Source: Coriaria nepalensis (Eukaryota; Streptophyta; Magnoliopsida; Cucurbitales; Coriariaceae). From it: a stretch of DNA of 64,000 nt. Location of the stretch: contig CP114481.1 of assembly GCA_027186245.1 (NCBI GenBank), positions 6,122,501 through 6,186,500 on the forward strand, given 5' to 3'. The position numbers and the translations under genes were made by a program. Below the pieces are notes generated by a model. The model did not search any database. It saw only the letters and a program-made list of their open reading frames with translations, and was not told the origin of the DNA. This document shows, in pieces, positions 1-11,361 of the stretch. Within the stretch, counting starts at the first letter, position 1, and every line of letters starts with the position of its first letter.

Positions 1-433
1 ATTGAAGCATGGCTTGCTAATTATGAAATTAAGGGCAAAATAACGTTCTTTACAATTCATGTTAGTGAATAACCATTGAATATAAACTGTTACTGTTTCT
101 ATTTTTCATGTAGTATTTATAGAAAGCATAAATTTAGGACGATTTTAGGACATTTTCTTTAGAAATCTGAAACCCACGTACTTAAAGTTCTATATCCAAT
201 TGAAACTATAACTAGATCAACAGTGACACTGTCAAATCCTTCCAATCTGTGTTAATGAATTCCCCTATGCAACCAACAAATTGAGAGTAAAAGATGAAAT
301 TTGAGCTGGGAATCTCTTTTTTCTTATTTCAGGTATTTGGATCATCTTATTCATAGTAGATTGTAATGAACCAAATTAGTGTTGTTGCTTTAAATACTTT
401 CCAAATTTTTCAGTTTATCTTTTTCCCCCACAG

Positions 434-1325
434 GATCAATTAGGAGATGTCTTGCATTGGATTCGACAAGCAGTTGCCCTTGTATGTGGACTATTATGGG
501 GTGCAGTACCCTTGGTCGGAGGGTTGTGGTTTCTCATGTAAGTGGCTGCCTATTCCTGCTTTATAGTTGTTAGTTGCATTTCCCACTTTTGGATATGAGT
601 TCGTTCTTGCTAGTGAAAATCTGTTACATACGACATAATTTTACTTTGTGAATTGAAAGATGGATTTATTTTCTCAGCATTCCTACTTACTTGAATCAAA
701 GACCCACTGTAATCAACTCTGATATCATCATATGTTTATAAATATTTGAAAGTACTGTTGGTGTAAATTCAGTCTTTCCACGTTTGAAAATTATGTGAGA
801 TCAAAGTTTACCAGGTTAAGGTGGAGATGTGAATTGCAATCCTGCATTAGCAGGAATTTACTCTGAACTGTAAAGGGAAAAATTTTTGGGGGATGACATT
901 ACAGCTTACGATTTGGCCATTTAGTAGATTAAAATTTCTGATTTTGAAATGTTCCCCTTTGCTATGCATATTGGAGATGAATTATTGAACTTCGTAGACA
1001 TATTTTGTAAAGTAAATCTCTCCCTAATGCTATGTCAATGGTTTCAAATTGCAGTTTCCTCGGACTATCAACTGGGATAATATATGGGTACTATGCGATG
1101 ATTCTTAAAGTTGACGAAGAAGATTTTGGCGGTCATGGAGCTCTCCTCCAGGAAGGCCTTTTTGCTTCCGTAACTCTCTTTGTGGTAATTCAACTTCTTA
1201 CTATATCCTGGTCTTCTGAAGAATCCTGATATGCTTGTGACAAAACTAGAAATACTCACGGCCTCTTTTCCTGCTCTATTTTGTAGCTTTCGTGGACGCT
1301 AGCATACAGCTTGGCACACTTCTGA
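434..1325 (+). CDS. RAB5IF / Rab5-interacting family protein, 3' part (5' exons outside the window)
   Basis: Three exons are visible: 434..537, 1055..1184 and 1287..1325 (stop TGA). They join in phase to a peptide beginning DQLGDVLHWIRQAVALVCG and ending LAYSLAHF. The family (RAB5IF/OPTI in animals, At2g29020 in Arabidopsis) is a small endomembrane protein with two or three membrane spans, related to the EMC6 fold and linked to membrane-protein insertion. Two hydrophobic spans flank the conserved GYYAMILKVDEEDFGGHGALLQEG stretch. The frame stays open past 1184 to 1229, but the GT at 1185 and the downstream exon restore the conserved LAYSLAHF tail, so the spliced model is preferred. Bases 1-433 are intron, ending in a pyrimidine-rich AG acceptor. 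Family assignment is firm from recognised sequence; the exact role in plants is inferred. Confidence 0.88.
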
Positions 1326-1829
1326 TCGAACAAGCGGTCCAAACATTTGATGGGGTTACCCAAGCGGAGAAGGATGATAGAAGTCTCTTTTATTGGCCGT
1401 TATCATTTTTTTTTTCTTACAGACAATAATTTTGACGAAAATGCTTAATAGCTTCTGATTATGGGAAAAAAAGATGTTTGAAATTTTTTAATGGGTCTCT
1501 CTTTCACCTCCTGAGCAATGTATTCGGTTATTTTATAATCATACCTTTGTGGCCTCGAAGTAAAATGAAAGTATGTATTGGAGGGGGACGCCATCTTCTT
1601 TTGGACTCGAATCTGAATGGTCTCAAGGCAAATATGGAAACTGGACAGGACAGGATGTTTGCCTACTCCCATATATTTTAAGAAACTTTCTACACAACAT
1701 AACCCATGACATGTAGGCTGTAGCCCGAAAAAAAACAGCTAATGCCGGCATGACATCTCCGATAAATAAGCAACAATTGAGAAATATCATAAAGCAAGTA
1801 AATATCCCAAAATACATTATTTATTTACA
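1326..1829. other. 3' UTR and spacer after the RAB5IF-like gene
   Basis: About 500 bases with no convincing reading frame. The first 100-200 bases are probably 3' UTR of the upstream gene. I see nothing else that I can support. Confidence 0.5.
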
Positions 1830-1830
1830 T

Positions 1831-1902
1831 GCGTCTGCCGGGAGTCTAACCCGGGTCTATTGTTTGGAAGGCGATTATCCTAACCGTTGGACTACAAAAT
1901 TA
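1831..1902 (-). pseudogene. tRNA-Gly(UCC) pseudogene with broken acceptor stem
   Basis: The reverse strand carries an almost complete nuclear tRNA-Gly body: the D arm (TAGTCCAACGGTTAGGAT), an anticodon loop with TCC, and the 3' acceptor strand CAGACGC. The 5' acceptor strand, however, reads AATTTTG instead of the GCGTCTG needed to pair, so only the inner pairs remain. The T loop reads GGGTTAGACTCCC, with A where the invariant C of the B box (TTC) should be. Both changes argue against a functional tRNA. It may be an old copy whose 5' end was replaced. Confidence 0.75.
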
Positions 1903-1989
1903 ATGTATTGATATGAAACTGATATGTTGAATTAAGATGGATCATTCCACCATAAATACGATGATAAATGAGCTTTCTATTGATTTGTT

Positions 1990-3520
1990 GTATTCTACAT
2001 TTATACAAGGGAATGCTATTTATAAAAGTTGTGAGAGAGAGATGAGAGTTCTAGATTGCATTATAGTTAGTTGAGTGTACTCTAATACTCTCCTGTAAGC
2101 GAAACCAATGATTAACGTAGGAGTAGAAACCGAGACTTTGAAAGTCCTTTTGTGAAAATGTCCGTAACTTTGTCAACGGTACGCAAAAAATGAATAAGGA
2201 GAAGGTTGCAAGAGACCATGTTTCGAACAAAATGAACATTGATCTCAATATGCTTGTGTGAGCGTGAAGACCGGATTGGCGGGATTTAGTCCGTTGAGAA
2301 TGTACATGATGATTTCAGAATCTAGAATCGGGTCATCGATCGGTAAGTTTCTTGACTTCAACAGGATAGTCGGAGATCGTTAGAGATCCTTGTCAAATGG
2401 TTTGAAGTTATCCTCTTAGAAGAGTTTTTTTGGCATGGGCTTGTTTGAGAAATTGTTCTTCGAGCAAAGGTCTCGAGCACACCATATGTCGAGTGCCTGT
2501 TGAGATAAAGAAGGTGAAAGTGTAGCATTAATGCAGCTACATGGGAAGCGATCATGGCGGATATAAGTGTTGTACTCGGTTGTGGGATTGTTTCGATCTA
2601 GAAGAGGCAGTGTCGTAGATGAGCCAATCAACAAATTTTAGGAGATTTGCAGACGCAAGGGTGAGTTACATTTGATATTGCCTTGCTAAGTAGTTGGTAT
2701 TGTCAAGTTTTACGTATACAAAGCTGGTGATAGCTTGTGTTCGAAAGTTGATAGATGGGAATTCAATGTTGAGAGACTTGTGATTGTGTTTTGTAGAGGT
2801 GTTATTGTGTCATTATTTGTTGATGATAAGTTAGAATTTCTTCCATTTAGGAAAAAGAAAAAAAAATATTTTGGGTTTTGGATTTCAATTTTTGAGTGTT
2901 ATAAGAGGAAATTATTTTTTGAGAAAATTATTTATTGGTCTATATATAAATACAAGGGATACCTATTTTTGTGTGTGAGAGACGAATGTTCTAGTTATAT
3001 CATTAATTACGAGTAGTTAAGAAATAGTGAGAGGAGAGTTCTAGATTACATTATTAATTATGAGTAGTCGAATGTATTTTAATACACGATTCACACAAAA
3101 AATATGTCGTTTATTAATTACTTCATTTTGCTTTATATTTTCTTATTAGATTTGTGATTGCGAAAGAAAAGACATAACATAATCAAAAACTTCTTTCTTC
3201 GCCTTCATATTATTAAATTTAAACTTTTATTTCAAAATCAATTAGTAATAAACGGAACTACCTATTTTTTTTATATACTTGATTCTCAAGTGTTTCTTTT
3301 TAGATGTGAGATATTTTTCAATATATCTCCTTATGTATAGCATTATGTTTAAACTTACACGAGTTTTTTTTATTTTTTATTTTATTTTATATAACTGACG
3401 TGAAGTACAAAATCTAACTCTGATACTATATTAAAATTAAATTTGCATCTCAAAATTAATTGATAATAAAATAAACTAGTCATATTTTTTTATATACTTG
3501 TTCCTTATATATTTCTAAAC
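1990..3520 (-). mobile_element. Decayed Ty1/copia-derived block
   Basis: Two related segments (about 1990-2095 and 2935-3080) share a short-TATA and 'gagagttctagatt(g/a)cattat' core and look like degraded LTR pieces. Between them the reverse strand carries a copia RNase H C-terminus (2058-2275). Near 3417-3430 a CTCTGATACTATAT stretch resembles, on the reverse strand, a damaged initiator-Met tRNA primer-binding site. Two further divergent copies of one motif lie at about 3235-3310 and 3450-3520. Boundaries and target-site duplications could not be fixed, so this is recorded as remnant DNA only. Confidence 0.5.
2058..2275 (-). pseudogene. copia RNase H C-terminal fragment
   Basis: The reverse strand reads HKHIEINVHFVRNMVSC, then further on VDKVTDIFTKGLSKSRFL. 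These match the end of the plant copia polyprotein, where HKHIEID.HFVRD and (A)DIFTK.L are hallmark motifs of the RNase H tail. The frame ends in stops soon afterwards. No reverse transcriptase is recognisable next to it, so only a fragment survives. Confidence 0.7.
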
Positions 3521-3836
3521 AGATATAATTGTAAGACGTGTACTGTCTACAAATCAACTACAATTTGGCCAAGCAAAAAGAAATGTATATCAACTACAAA
3601 GTTGAGTACATAAATGTTGAGCCTTGGAATAGTTCTTTGGTGCCACATACATGTTACTTCTCCCTTTGCTCAAGCATGTCATGTTCACCCCGTTTCCCAT
3701 CATGCTCGACTTTTTTCACCAGTTCATGCAAGTAGAACAACGTAAAAACATCAAGAAAAGAAGATAAAAAAACATTGTACGATCCAAATTAATAACAAAT
3801 CCGTAGAGGAAGTAAGTTTACCTCACAAGCAAATCG

Positions 3837-4760
3837 TTACACTTTGCACTTCCATTTCGCGATCGGAACACAGCTCAAATAATGACACCACGAGCAGTAA
3901 TCGTTCAAATCGATTCCTTGAAGAAGCGTGATTAGCTCGAGAGTAAATCTGTCATTATAATTGATCGAAACGTGCAAAACTCTTTTTTGTAACACATGAG
4001 AGTAAGATTTTGAGAACTTACCCAAGGATCAATAGTAAGAGAGCTACTACCCATAGAGAGTACTGATATGCCTTGTGTTTAGATCTAGTACTTGAATTTT
4101 AACTGTATCCATGAGACCATGAGATACATATTTGGGGCTAACCCATCCAAATTGCGGACGGATGTGGCAGAATCCCAACGGCTAAATTGATTATGATGAT
4201 GAAGATGAGAGCAAACAATGCTGCCATCTTCCATTATGAAGAAGGGGGCCTTAATTAAGTAGTAAGATTGTTTATGCTGCTAATAAATAATAGTTGTGTA
4301 ACCTTTTAATTACCTTGTGAGCATATAATGACCAAATTGGTAATAAGATCAGATAGCATGCCTCCTAGTAGACCGAAAACAGCACCGTAAGCTCCAATGG
4401 AGATCCCATTTTGGATAAAAAGAGCAGATAACAAACTCTCCAAATCCAGATATTATATATAGCAACCCAACTCGAACTGTGCGTAGAAAGTTACGATCAA
4501 ATCCGTAAACTATAATGAACACTCGGTTGAGTTGCATTACCAAATTCGAATTCTTGTTCAAGGCGAATTCCAACGAAAACAAGACTTAACAGGTTGGTTA
4601 GAACATGGAAAACTCCGGCGTGTAACCATATGCAATAGATCAAACGCCATGACTCGTGTCGATGCCCCACTTTGAGCAACTTCTAGAGCACCCAACTTTT
4701 CTTATTTGAAAGAATCAAAGAGACGGATCATCTAGTTATCAATAACTTCAAAAGCTTAGT
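3837..4760 (-). pseudogene. Rhomboid-like intramembrane protease (RBL) pseudogene
   Basis: Four exon-like blocks on the reverse strand match plant RBL proteins in order. About 4720-4541 has [20 protein letters not shown]. 4476-4314 has [13 protein letters not shown], then [15 protein letters not shown] in a shifted frame. 4227-4022 has INLAVGILPH, then RPQFGWVSPKYVSHGL in another frame. The last block, ending at 3837, has LNDYCSWCHYLSCVP. Splice sites between the blocks remain largely canonical. Damage includes frameshifts near 4680, 4435 and 4160 and a deletion between GILPH and RPQFGW that removes the region normally carrying the catalytic His (NFAHIGG). The catalytic Ser motif GxSG reads GAYG. 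Rhomboids cut transmembrane helices with this Ser-His dyad, so no activity is expected. Confidence 0.85.
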
Positions 4761-4769
4761 CCAGTTTCG

Positions 4770-6625
4770 AGCCGGGATACAATGTTCAAATCATTCATCT
4801 TACTTGAGAATAGAGGCGAAAGAGTAATCAAAACTTTCATGATTTAAAAGACTATAATCCCTATAAGAAGTTGGCCGCTACTAAATCTAATTATATACTT
4901 ATATATCACATATTGTTCCATAAAAAAAATTTACTATGCATTGAAATTTTAGAATATTGATATACTAATTGAGCAATAAAATTATAAATATTTTCTTATC
5001 ATCGATAATAATCATTATAAAATTATTTTATACTAAAAAATTCATGTAAATTTTCTTGCTTGTGTGATTATCTCCTACTTGAGAGGAGCTAAACTTTCGA
5101 AAAGGTTTCAATCATTCAACCTTCCCCCATTTCCATCTCTGCTCTCGATCTTTCTATCTTCAATCCCATTTCACTCAAAATTTCCAAATTTCATTGCTCT
5201 CCAAACACACATTATGATTTTCCTTCCATTTTCCCACATGTGCTTCTTCACTAGTTTCACATCCTAGCTACATTTCTTAGCCTACGTAACAAAAAATATA
5301 CTTGAATGAGACATCGACGTAAGGTGATCTTCACAATGAAGAGGCCAATGGCATTAAATTTTCCATGTCATCAAATCTCTCGGTTAGACTGATGAATAGA
5401 GTAAAAAGTCAACTAAAAAACAAGATTAGTGGAGTTAATATCCAAATAATACAAATCAAACACGTATCCAATAGAGATGCATTAAAGAAGAAAGACTATG
5501 TTTTATCAAGTGTAGAGAGAGATTGTGTGTTAATATTTAAATAAAAATTAAAATTTTTTTACTGTTTTTGTAATATATGTGAATTATTATTATAATGCTT
5601 GTTAAGCTGTTAATCACTTTATTAGGTTTTACTCACCAAACCTTCTTGAAAATAAGACACTGGTAAGTAGAAATAGAATCCAACCTTAATTTTAAGAAAA
5701 TTCACTTTTGACCCCCTCCCTTAATTTTTGAACTTTTCAAAATTCCGACCGAAGAAGTTTCCCAGAAAGATTAAAAAAAAAGACATATAGAAAGGACACA
5801 AGTGATAAATACTATATTATATATTATTATATTATTATATTATAGAAGATGAAATCGGCATCCAATGTTTTCTTTTATATATATATATATATATCATTTT
5901 ATAGGGAGAAAATGTTAAAAAAATAATTTTTAAATATTTTTAAATAGTTTTATTGAAGAGTAGTGATCTTTTAGAATTATAAATCTAACATCTTAGATTA
6001 AACCGTTAAAAGTGATAATTAAAAAAAAAAAAAAAAGAGGAGAGAGAGAAAAAAGGGGGACTTGAAAAAGAAAACGGGGTTTACGGTTCGCGTTTGGCTC
6101 GAGAATTTGAGTGCTGTGGGCCCAATTTTACAGTCCGATGATTACGGGTTCAGGTTGGGTCGATGTGGGGCCCGCCAGTCACAAAGCCACATTAGGTGGT
6201 GGGTTCTTTAGATTCTGAATCTAAGATGAGTAGCTTATTTTACAATTTTGTCCCATAAATTATTTATATAAAAAAAAAAAAGGAAATGTAATGATCTTTG
6301 TATGAATCTGTGATATATGCCCCCCTCCATCAATCACAGCTGTCAGCCGCTTATCAGGCTCAAATCTCTTGTAACACTACAGCTTTGTATTTTGTACTTG
6401 TACAACAAAAGCATCCGGTCAAGCTGTCCTTGTGATTGAATATTCCTAGAGTTTAGGGGAGGAAAATACAAATATTATATTTTTATCCCTAGTAAGTATT
6501 AACTATTTATTAAGTAAAGGAAAAAAAAAGAAAAAAGGTTGCCCTGCCTCGCCTCCATAAGTAACCCATCTTCCACTCCCTTTACCTCCACATTCCCCCC
6601 CTCCCCTTTCCTCTCTCTCAAGAAA
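4770..6625. other. Spacer and expansin upstream region
   Basis: AT-rich spacer with no supportable gene. It contains a TA microsatellite at 5876-5896, several A/T homopolymers, and a somewhat GC-richer block at 6060-6220 containing GGGCCC-type motifs. The last few hundred bases are the presumed promoter and 5' UTR of the expansin gene, including a pyrimidine-rich leader from about 6560 to 6620. Confidence 0.5.
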
Positions 6626-7751
6626 ATGGCAATGTTAATCACTACACTGTACTTCACTGCACTTATTTCAACAATGTGGGTGGCTGAAGCTAGAATCCCT
6701 GGCGTTTTCACCGGGGGTTCATGGCAAAATGCTCACGCCACCTTCTACGGCGGTTCTGACGCCTCTGGCACAATGGGTATTCTTCAATCTTCCCTCTTTT
6801 TCTTCTGACCCCCACTTTTTCATCTCTCGGTTAAATCTTTTTACCGCTTCTCCCCATTTTCACCAGGATTTTTGGAGTAATACACAAATTAAAATGTCAT
6901 ATTTCAGAATTGTTATTTTATTTTTGATGGATTTTCATAATATTCCACGAATGTTTCACATGTTCTCTAAAATAATAGACAAAAATTAATAAATAAACGT
7001 AGACTTTTTTTGTTTACTCAAAATGTATATATGTAGGTGGAGCTTGTGGGTACGGCAACCTGTACAGCCAAGGCTATGGCGTGAACACGGCGGCGCTTAG
7101 CACGGCGCTTTTCAGCAGTGGGTTGAGCTGCGGTGCTTGCTTTGAGATAAAGTGCGCCTCAGACCCACGTTGGTGCCACTCCGGCAGCCCATCGATCTTT
7201 ATCACCGCCACCAACTTTTGCCCGCCAAATTACGCTCTTCCTAACGACAATGGCGGCTGGTGTAACCCTCCCCGGCCCCACTTCGACCTCGCCATGCCCA
7301 TGTTCCTCAAGATCGCCGAATACCACGCTGGCATCGTCCCCGTTTCCTACCGCCGGTAATTTCAGTAAATAGTTTTTACGAACACCCTATCAGCTAACTA
7401 AATTAGAGTTTTGTGCTGAGGAGTTTGATTTTTTTACGCAGGGTGCCATGCCGGAAGAAAGGGGGGATAAGGTTTACGATTAACGGGTTCCGGTACTTTA
7501 ACCTGGTTCTCGTGACGAACGTCGCTGGTGCGGGAGATATAGTGAGGGTGAGTGTGAAAGGGACGAAAACGGGGTGGATGAGTATGAGCAGGAACTGGGG
7601 TCAAAACTGGCAGTCAAACGCGGTGTTGGTGGGTCAGTCTCTGTCGTTACGGGTGACAGGCAGTGACAGAAGGACTTCCACGTCGTGGAACATCGTTCCA
7701 GCTGATTGGCAGTTCGGTCAAACTTTCACCGGCAAGAATTTTCGTGTCTGA
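6626..7751 (+). CDS. Alpha-expansin (EXPA)
   Basis: Three exons, 6626..6776, 7037..7355 and 7442..7751, encode 259 residues, normal for the family. Expansins are secreted wall-loosening proteins that act non-hydrolytically at cellulose-xyloglucan contacts. The start at 6626 gives a signal peptide (about 1-22) followed by [11 protein letters not shown]. The GH45-like domain carries the alpha-expansin features [14 protein letters not shown], the insertion around [12 protein letters not shown], paired cysteines, and the HFD motif. The C-terminal CBM63-type domain begins near [16 protein letters not shown] and keeps its conserved tryptophans, ending GKNFRV. Both introns sit at the positions usual for plant EXPA genes. 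It resembles the EXPA1/EXPA10 subgroup by eye, but the paralogue cannot be fixed here. Confidence 0.96.
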
Positions 7752-8776
7752 TGAAAAGCAGAAGAAATATATAATTATATACTTCATAAAAATGTATTTC
7801 CATTTTTGACCTTGTGGGTCATTAACTTCTTGTTTTAGGTGGTAGGGATATGTCGGGGAATGTGAAAACTGAAAAGGGGTTAGTGCCTCATTAACTCTTT
7901 GACCCATTTTATTGGCGGGCTGGGTATTTGGTGTGGGTTTTGGAATCTTTGGATTGTTTTGAAGTGCGTGAGAGTCGGTGGTGGTGGTGGTGGTGTTGTG
8001 GCGGGGAGCGGCGGCTGAAGCGGCTGAAAAAGTGTAGCCCGCAGTGGCCTTCCCTCTATATTTTTACATATCTAACAATGAAGTGTATTTATGTTCTATG
8101 CTATGGTTTTAATTGAAAAGAAATGGACTTGCTTGCTTGGATCATTATCCTTTGTGCTCTAGTGAATACAATCAAGAATGCTCTTATATTATGGCTTGTG
8201 GTTAATTATGCTGCTACGAGTTATAACTTCAGTAACTACATTAAAACCAACTAAAAATGTTATCTCTATATTAATTTGGACTCAAATTCATCACGTTCAA
8301 AATTCTTTACCTAATCTTATTTAACCTATGTTAAAAATCTTAGCAAAAACCGGAACCCACGGGATCATTACACTCCCCAATTTTAACCCTAACATGTACT
8401 AACTTTTGAAGTGAAAACGTCTACTAAAAAATTACACCAAATGGCAATGAAAAGTAGCACATGGAGGTGGGGCCCATGTCCTACGAACTTTCAAATGTTG
8501 TCATAGGCTTTGGATGCCGCCCTACAAGTTCAATCATGTCGAAAAGCAAAAACTAAGGATAGGGACTCGGATTTGGCTCGTGAAATTTCTCCCAACCTTT
8601 TTCAGCCCTCGAGACGATGGAAATCAAAGGGTTCCTTTGTGGACATTGGATACCAAAAGAGGATAAGGAAAAAAAAAAAAAAAAAAAAGAGAGAAAAAAA
8701 AAGAAGGAAAGAATGGGCTGTGAAATGTTAGCCCATCAGACTACAATATGAAATCTTGGCCCATAAAAACCAAAAA
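7752..8776. other. Expansin 3' UTR and spacer
   Basis: 3' UTR followed by spacer. A GGT-rich run at about 7975-7995 and a long poly-A/GA stretch at 8668-8710 are visible. Short open frames here are low-complexity and not supported as genes. Confidence 0.5.
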
Positions 8777-8848
8777 CGCCGACCGTGGGGATCGAACCCA
8801 CGACCACGTGGTTAAAAGCCACGCGCTCTACCACTGAGCTAGGTCGGC
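8777..8848 (-). tRNA. tRNA-Lys(UUU)
   Basis: The reverse strand reads a complete 72-nt tRNA. The acceptor stem GCCGACC pairs with GGTCGGC, the D arm carries an intact A box (TAGCTCAGTGGTAGAGC), and the anticodon stem GTGGC/GCCAC encloses CTTTTAA with anticodon TTT. The T arm is CGTGGGTTCGATCCCCACG with an intact B box. No intron is present. A TTTTT Pol III terminator follows directly on the reverse strand (plus-strand AAAAA at 8772-8776). It is the standard plant nuclear tRNA-Lys and looks functional. Confidence 0.95.
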
Positions 8849-9645
8849 TTACTTAGTTAGGAAGGAGTGTAGTTAAGATATTATCTAATAAGTTAAAGAA
8901 GAGCTCTTTAGAATGCAAACATGAGAACATTCTTCTACGAACCTTTTCTAATGCATGGAAGAATTAGATTACTGTGCTATATATGAAGCTCATTATGGAT
9001 GCGTGGGTAAGTATGAGAACTTCGACGGTAGTCCAATTGATGTCAACTACGCAGATATATGATGACAATAATGTAAATCTGACAATATGGTTGCTACTGA
9101 TCCACCGTATCTCTCTCTCTCGATCTACCTACCTATTATTACGTTCATACGTACTAAACGAAGTTAACTGGGTTGCTGAGCTAGCTAAGCTAGCTATGTA
9201 GGTACCTGCAATGAAAGTAGCTAGAAGCATCTTTGGCTTTTGTTGATGGACAGTTCACGAAAATGTAAAAGACGTCAAACACAGACACTATTCACTCTTA
9301 TTTTCTACTTTAAGAATTGACTTAACTTCCACAATGCCTTGACGTCGCCTTTACGCCTTACCATTTCGAATACCGATTGCTAATCGTCTAGTCTTGTCCA
9401 TCACCTTGTCTTAGTAAATATATATCAACACTGCTTTCATCTCACACATCATGTATTAATTGTGAAAGACTAATGTAAACCACATCAGCTGTTGTCAAAA
9501 TGTCAAACCAAGTTTTCTCTCATAACATATTTACAGCTTTGCCATTCACGTGCTATCTTTTCTGCCCCTTTAAATGCATGTAGATTACTCGTAGTGAAGC
9601 GCTATTCGCGTTCTATCTTTCACTAAATAAAAGAGAAAAAAGAAA
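8849..9645. other. Spacer and FPF1 upstream region
   Basis: No gene seen. The proximal part from about 9400 is the likely promoter and 5' UTR of the FPF1-like gene. It includes CACGTG-like motifs around 9548 and an A-rich leader just before the start codon. Confidence 0.45.
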
Positions 9646-10038
9646 ATGTCAGGGGTGTGGATATTTGACAAGAATGGGGTGGCGCGTCTAGTTACGAACC
9701 CAACAAGGGAGTCGTTCGAGCAGAAAGAGCCGCCGTATCCAGGCACAGCCACCGCACCGGGCGCAAGACCTAAAGTACTCGTTTATCTTCCGACAAACCA
9801 AGTCATCCGCTCATATTTGCAACTGGAGCAGCACCTCTGCGAGCTAGGGTGGAGCCGCTACTACCACCACCCTGGCCTCCTCCAATTCCACCGCTCCGAC
9901 GACTCCGCTCATTTGATATCCCTCCCCACAAGTTTTTCAAACCTCAAGGCCATACATTTGTACGATATCGTCGTTAAGAATCGTTCCTTCTTTGAAGTTC
10001 GGGCCCCCACAAAATGTGATCCTAGTGATGAGAACTAG
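9646..10038 (+). CDS. FLOWERING PROMOTING FACTOR 1-like protein
   Basis: A single-exon gene of 130 codons beginning MSGVWIFDKNGVARLVTNPT, the signature N-terminus of the FPF1/FLP family. Conserved later blocks include RPKVLVYLPTNQVI, LGWSRYY and DIVVKNRSFFEVRD-like sequence (here FFEVRAP). Members are small, intronless, plant-specific proteins of about 110 residues that promote flowering and affect gibberellin-related elongation and root growth. They have no known enzymatic domain. This copy is slightly longer than usual through the C-terminal tail TKCDPSDEN. The first ATG sits after an A-rich leader and matches the family start. No introns or disruptions are seen. Confidence 0.93.
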   Translation: MSGVWIFDKNGVARLVTNPTRESFEQKEPPYPGTATAPGARPKVLVYLPTNQVIRSYLQLEQHLCELGWSRYYHHPGLLQFHRSDDSAHLISLPTSFSNLKAIHLYDIVVKNRSFFEVRAPTKCDPSDEN

Positions 10039-10145
10039 TACAGTAGTACGTGTACGAAGTTATTATGTTATTATTTATTATTACTCATCTATGTAGTTGT
10101 AACATTATAAAGCTTAATGGATTAGGGTTTATGTATGCGTCAATG

Positions 10146-10189
<44 letters not shown>

Positions 10190-10491
10190 TTCTGTCTTAT
10201 ATATATAGACACGCGATAAATCCCAGTACGTCTACGTTACTACGTACGCTATGAACTTAAATCAAGTTGTTGTAATTTCATATTCATGCTTAAATAATAA
10301 CTATCTAGCAGCTTCCTTGCCAGGGTCATGTTGTAAGTTGGAACGTTTGAAAGGGATGCAAATTAAATCAGTGAATTCTGAACTAATGAGTTTTTAATTA
10401 TAATACTGCGACGCATAACACTACATGCATAGGGTTTCCTTTTTGTCGGCGAGGAATGTCAAATATTACAGACGCATGAACTGTAGATGAA
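10039..10491. other. FPF1 3' UTR and spacer
   Basis: 3' UTR followed by AT-rich spacer containing the TA/TG microsatellite listed separately. Nothing else recognised. Confidence 0.45.
10146..10189. repeat. (TA)n(TG)n microsatellite
   Basis: Compound dinucleotide run, about 12 TA units followed by about 10 TG units, in the FPF1-like 3' flank. Likely length-polymorphic. Confidence 0.95.
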
Positions 10492-10653
10492 TGGAATAAA
10501 AGAGATTTTATTATATTAAAAAGCCCACACATTACTTTCATATACACTACCGAATATATTGACAATTATAAGGTAAAGAATCCTAATACAAATAAAAAGA
10601 AATCTGTACAAGATATGGATGTTAACAAATATCAGGATTTTAGGAAGGAATCA
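10492..10653 (-). repeat. 3' LTR of the reverse-strand copia element
   Basis: Begins TGGAATAAAA and ends AATCA on the plus strand. It shares the core AACCCACACATTACTTTCAT (here with AAGCCCACAC) with the other LTR. The pol frame's stop codon (TGA) coincides with the first bases of this LTR when read on the reverse strand. Confidence 0.75.
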
Positions 10654-11347
10654 TGGATGAAGATTTTCGGCTATTCGCAAAATCGACGTGCCATCAGTTA
10701 TTTTGTCACGTAAGAGTTTGAAACGTGTCCGGTTGAGAGGTTTGGTAAGTAAGTCAGCGAGTTTATCGACGATACTGATATAAGAGAAAGTGAGAAGGCC
10801 TTTTGCGATAAGATCACGAACAAAATGGATGTCAATAGAAATAAACTTCATATGAGAGTGCATAACTGGATGGAGAGAGGATGAGTAGTACCAATGTCAT
10901 CACAATATAGGAGAAGCGTTTGACGAAGCGGGAGTAGCAATTTAGAAAAGAGGTTTTGTATCCATCAAACCTCAGAAGTAGCACAAGCAAGGGCTCGATA
11001 TTCAGCCTTAGTAGAGGAACGAGCGATAACATGTTGCTTTCGGGAACTTCATGCAATGCGATTAGGGCCGAAAAAGATAAGGAAAGCAGATGTGGAGGTA
11101 CGATCAACATGATTACCGGCCCAATCAGCATCAGAATAAGGAGTGAGATTGAAGTTAGAGGAGTGGCATAAGAGAAGATCATGACCGAGAGTCCCTTTAA
11201 GATAGCGAAGAAGACGCTTAACTGCAGACCAATGAACTGATGTAGGAGCAGGCGTGAACTGAGCATGGTGACTAATCGGAAATGCGATATCGGGATGAGT
11301 GAGGTATTGAAGTGTAATAATAGCAAGTCTATAAATGATAGTATCAA
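10651..11347 (-). pseudogene. copia RNase H remnant
   Basis: The reverse strand ends with HMKFISIDIHFVRDLIAKGL and VDKLADLLTKPLNRTRFKLL, the classic copia RNase H tail. Upstream sequence toward 11347 continues the domain only through frame changes, for example where a KSSTEAEYRA-like motif should lie around 11000-11050. It follows the reverse transcriptase directly, as in intact copia pol genes. Confidence 0.75.
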
Positions 11348-11361
11348 CTAGTTCATAAGTG

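Noticed and set aside
1055..1229. Unspliced end of the RAB5IF-like gene with tail VVIQLLTISWSSEES
   Set aside because: A GT donor at 1185 and an exon at 1287-1325 restore the conserved LAYSLAHF ending.
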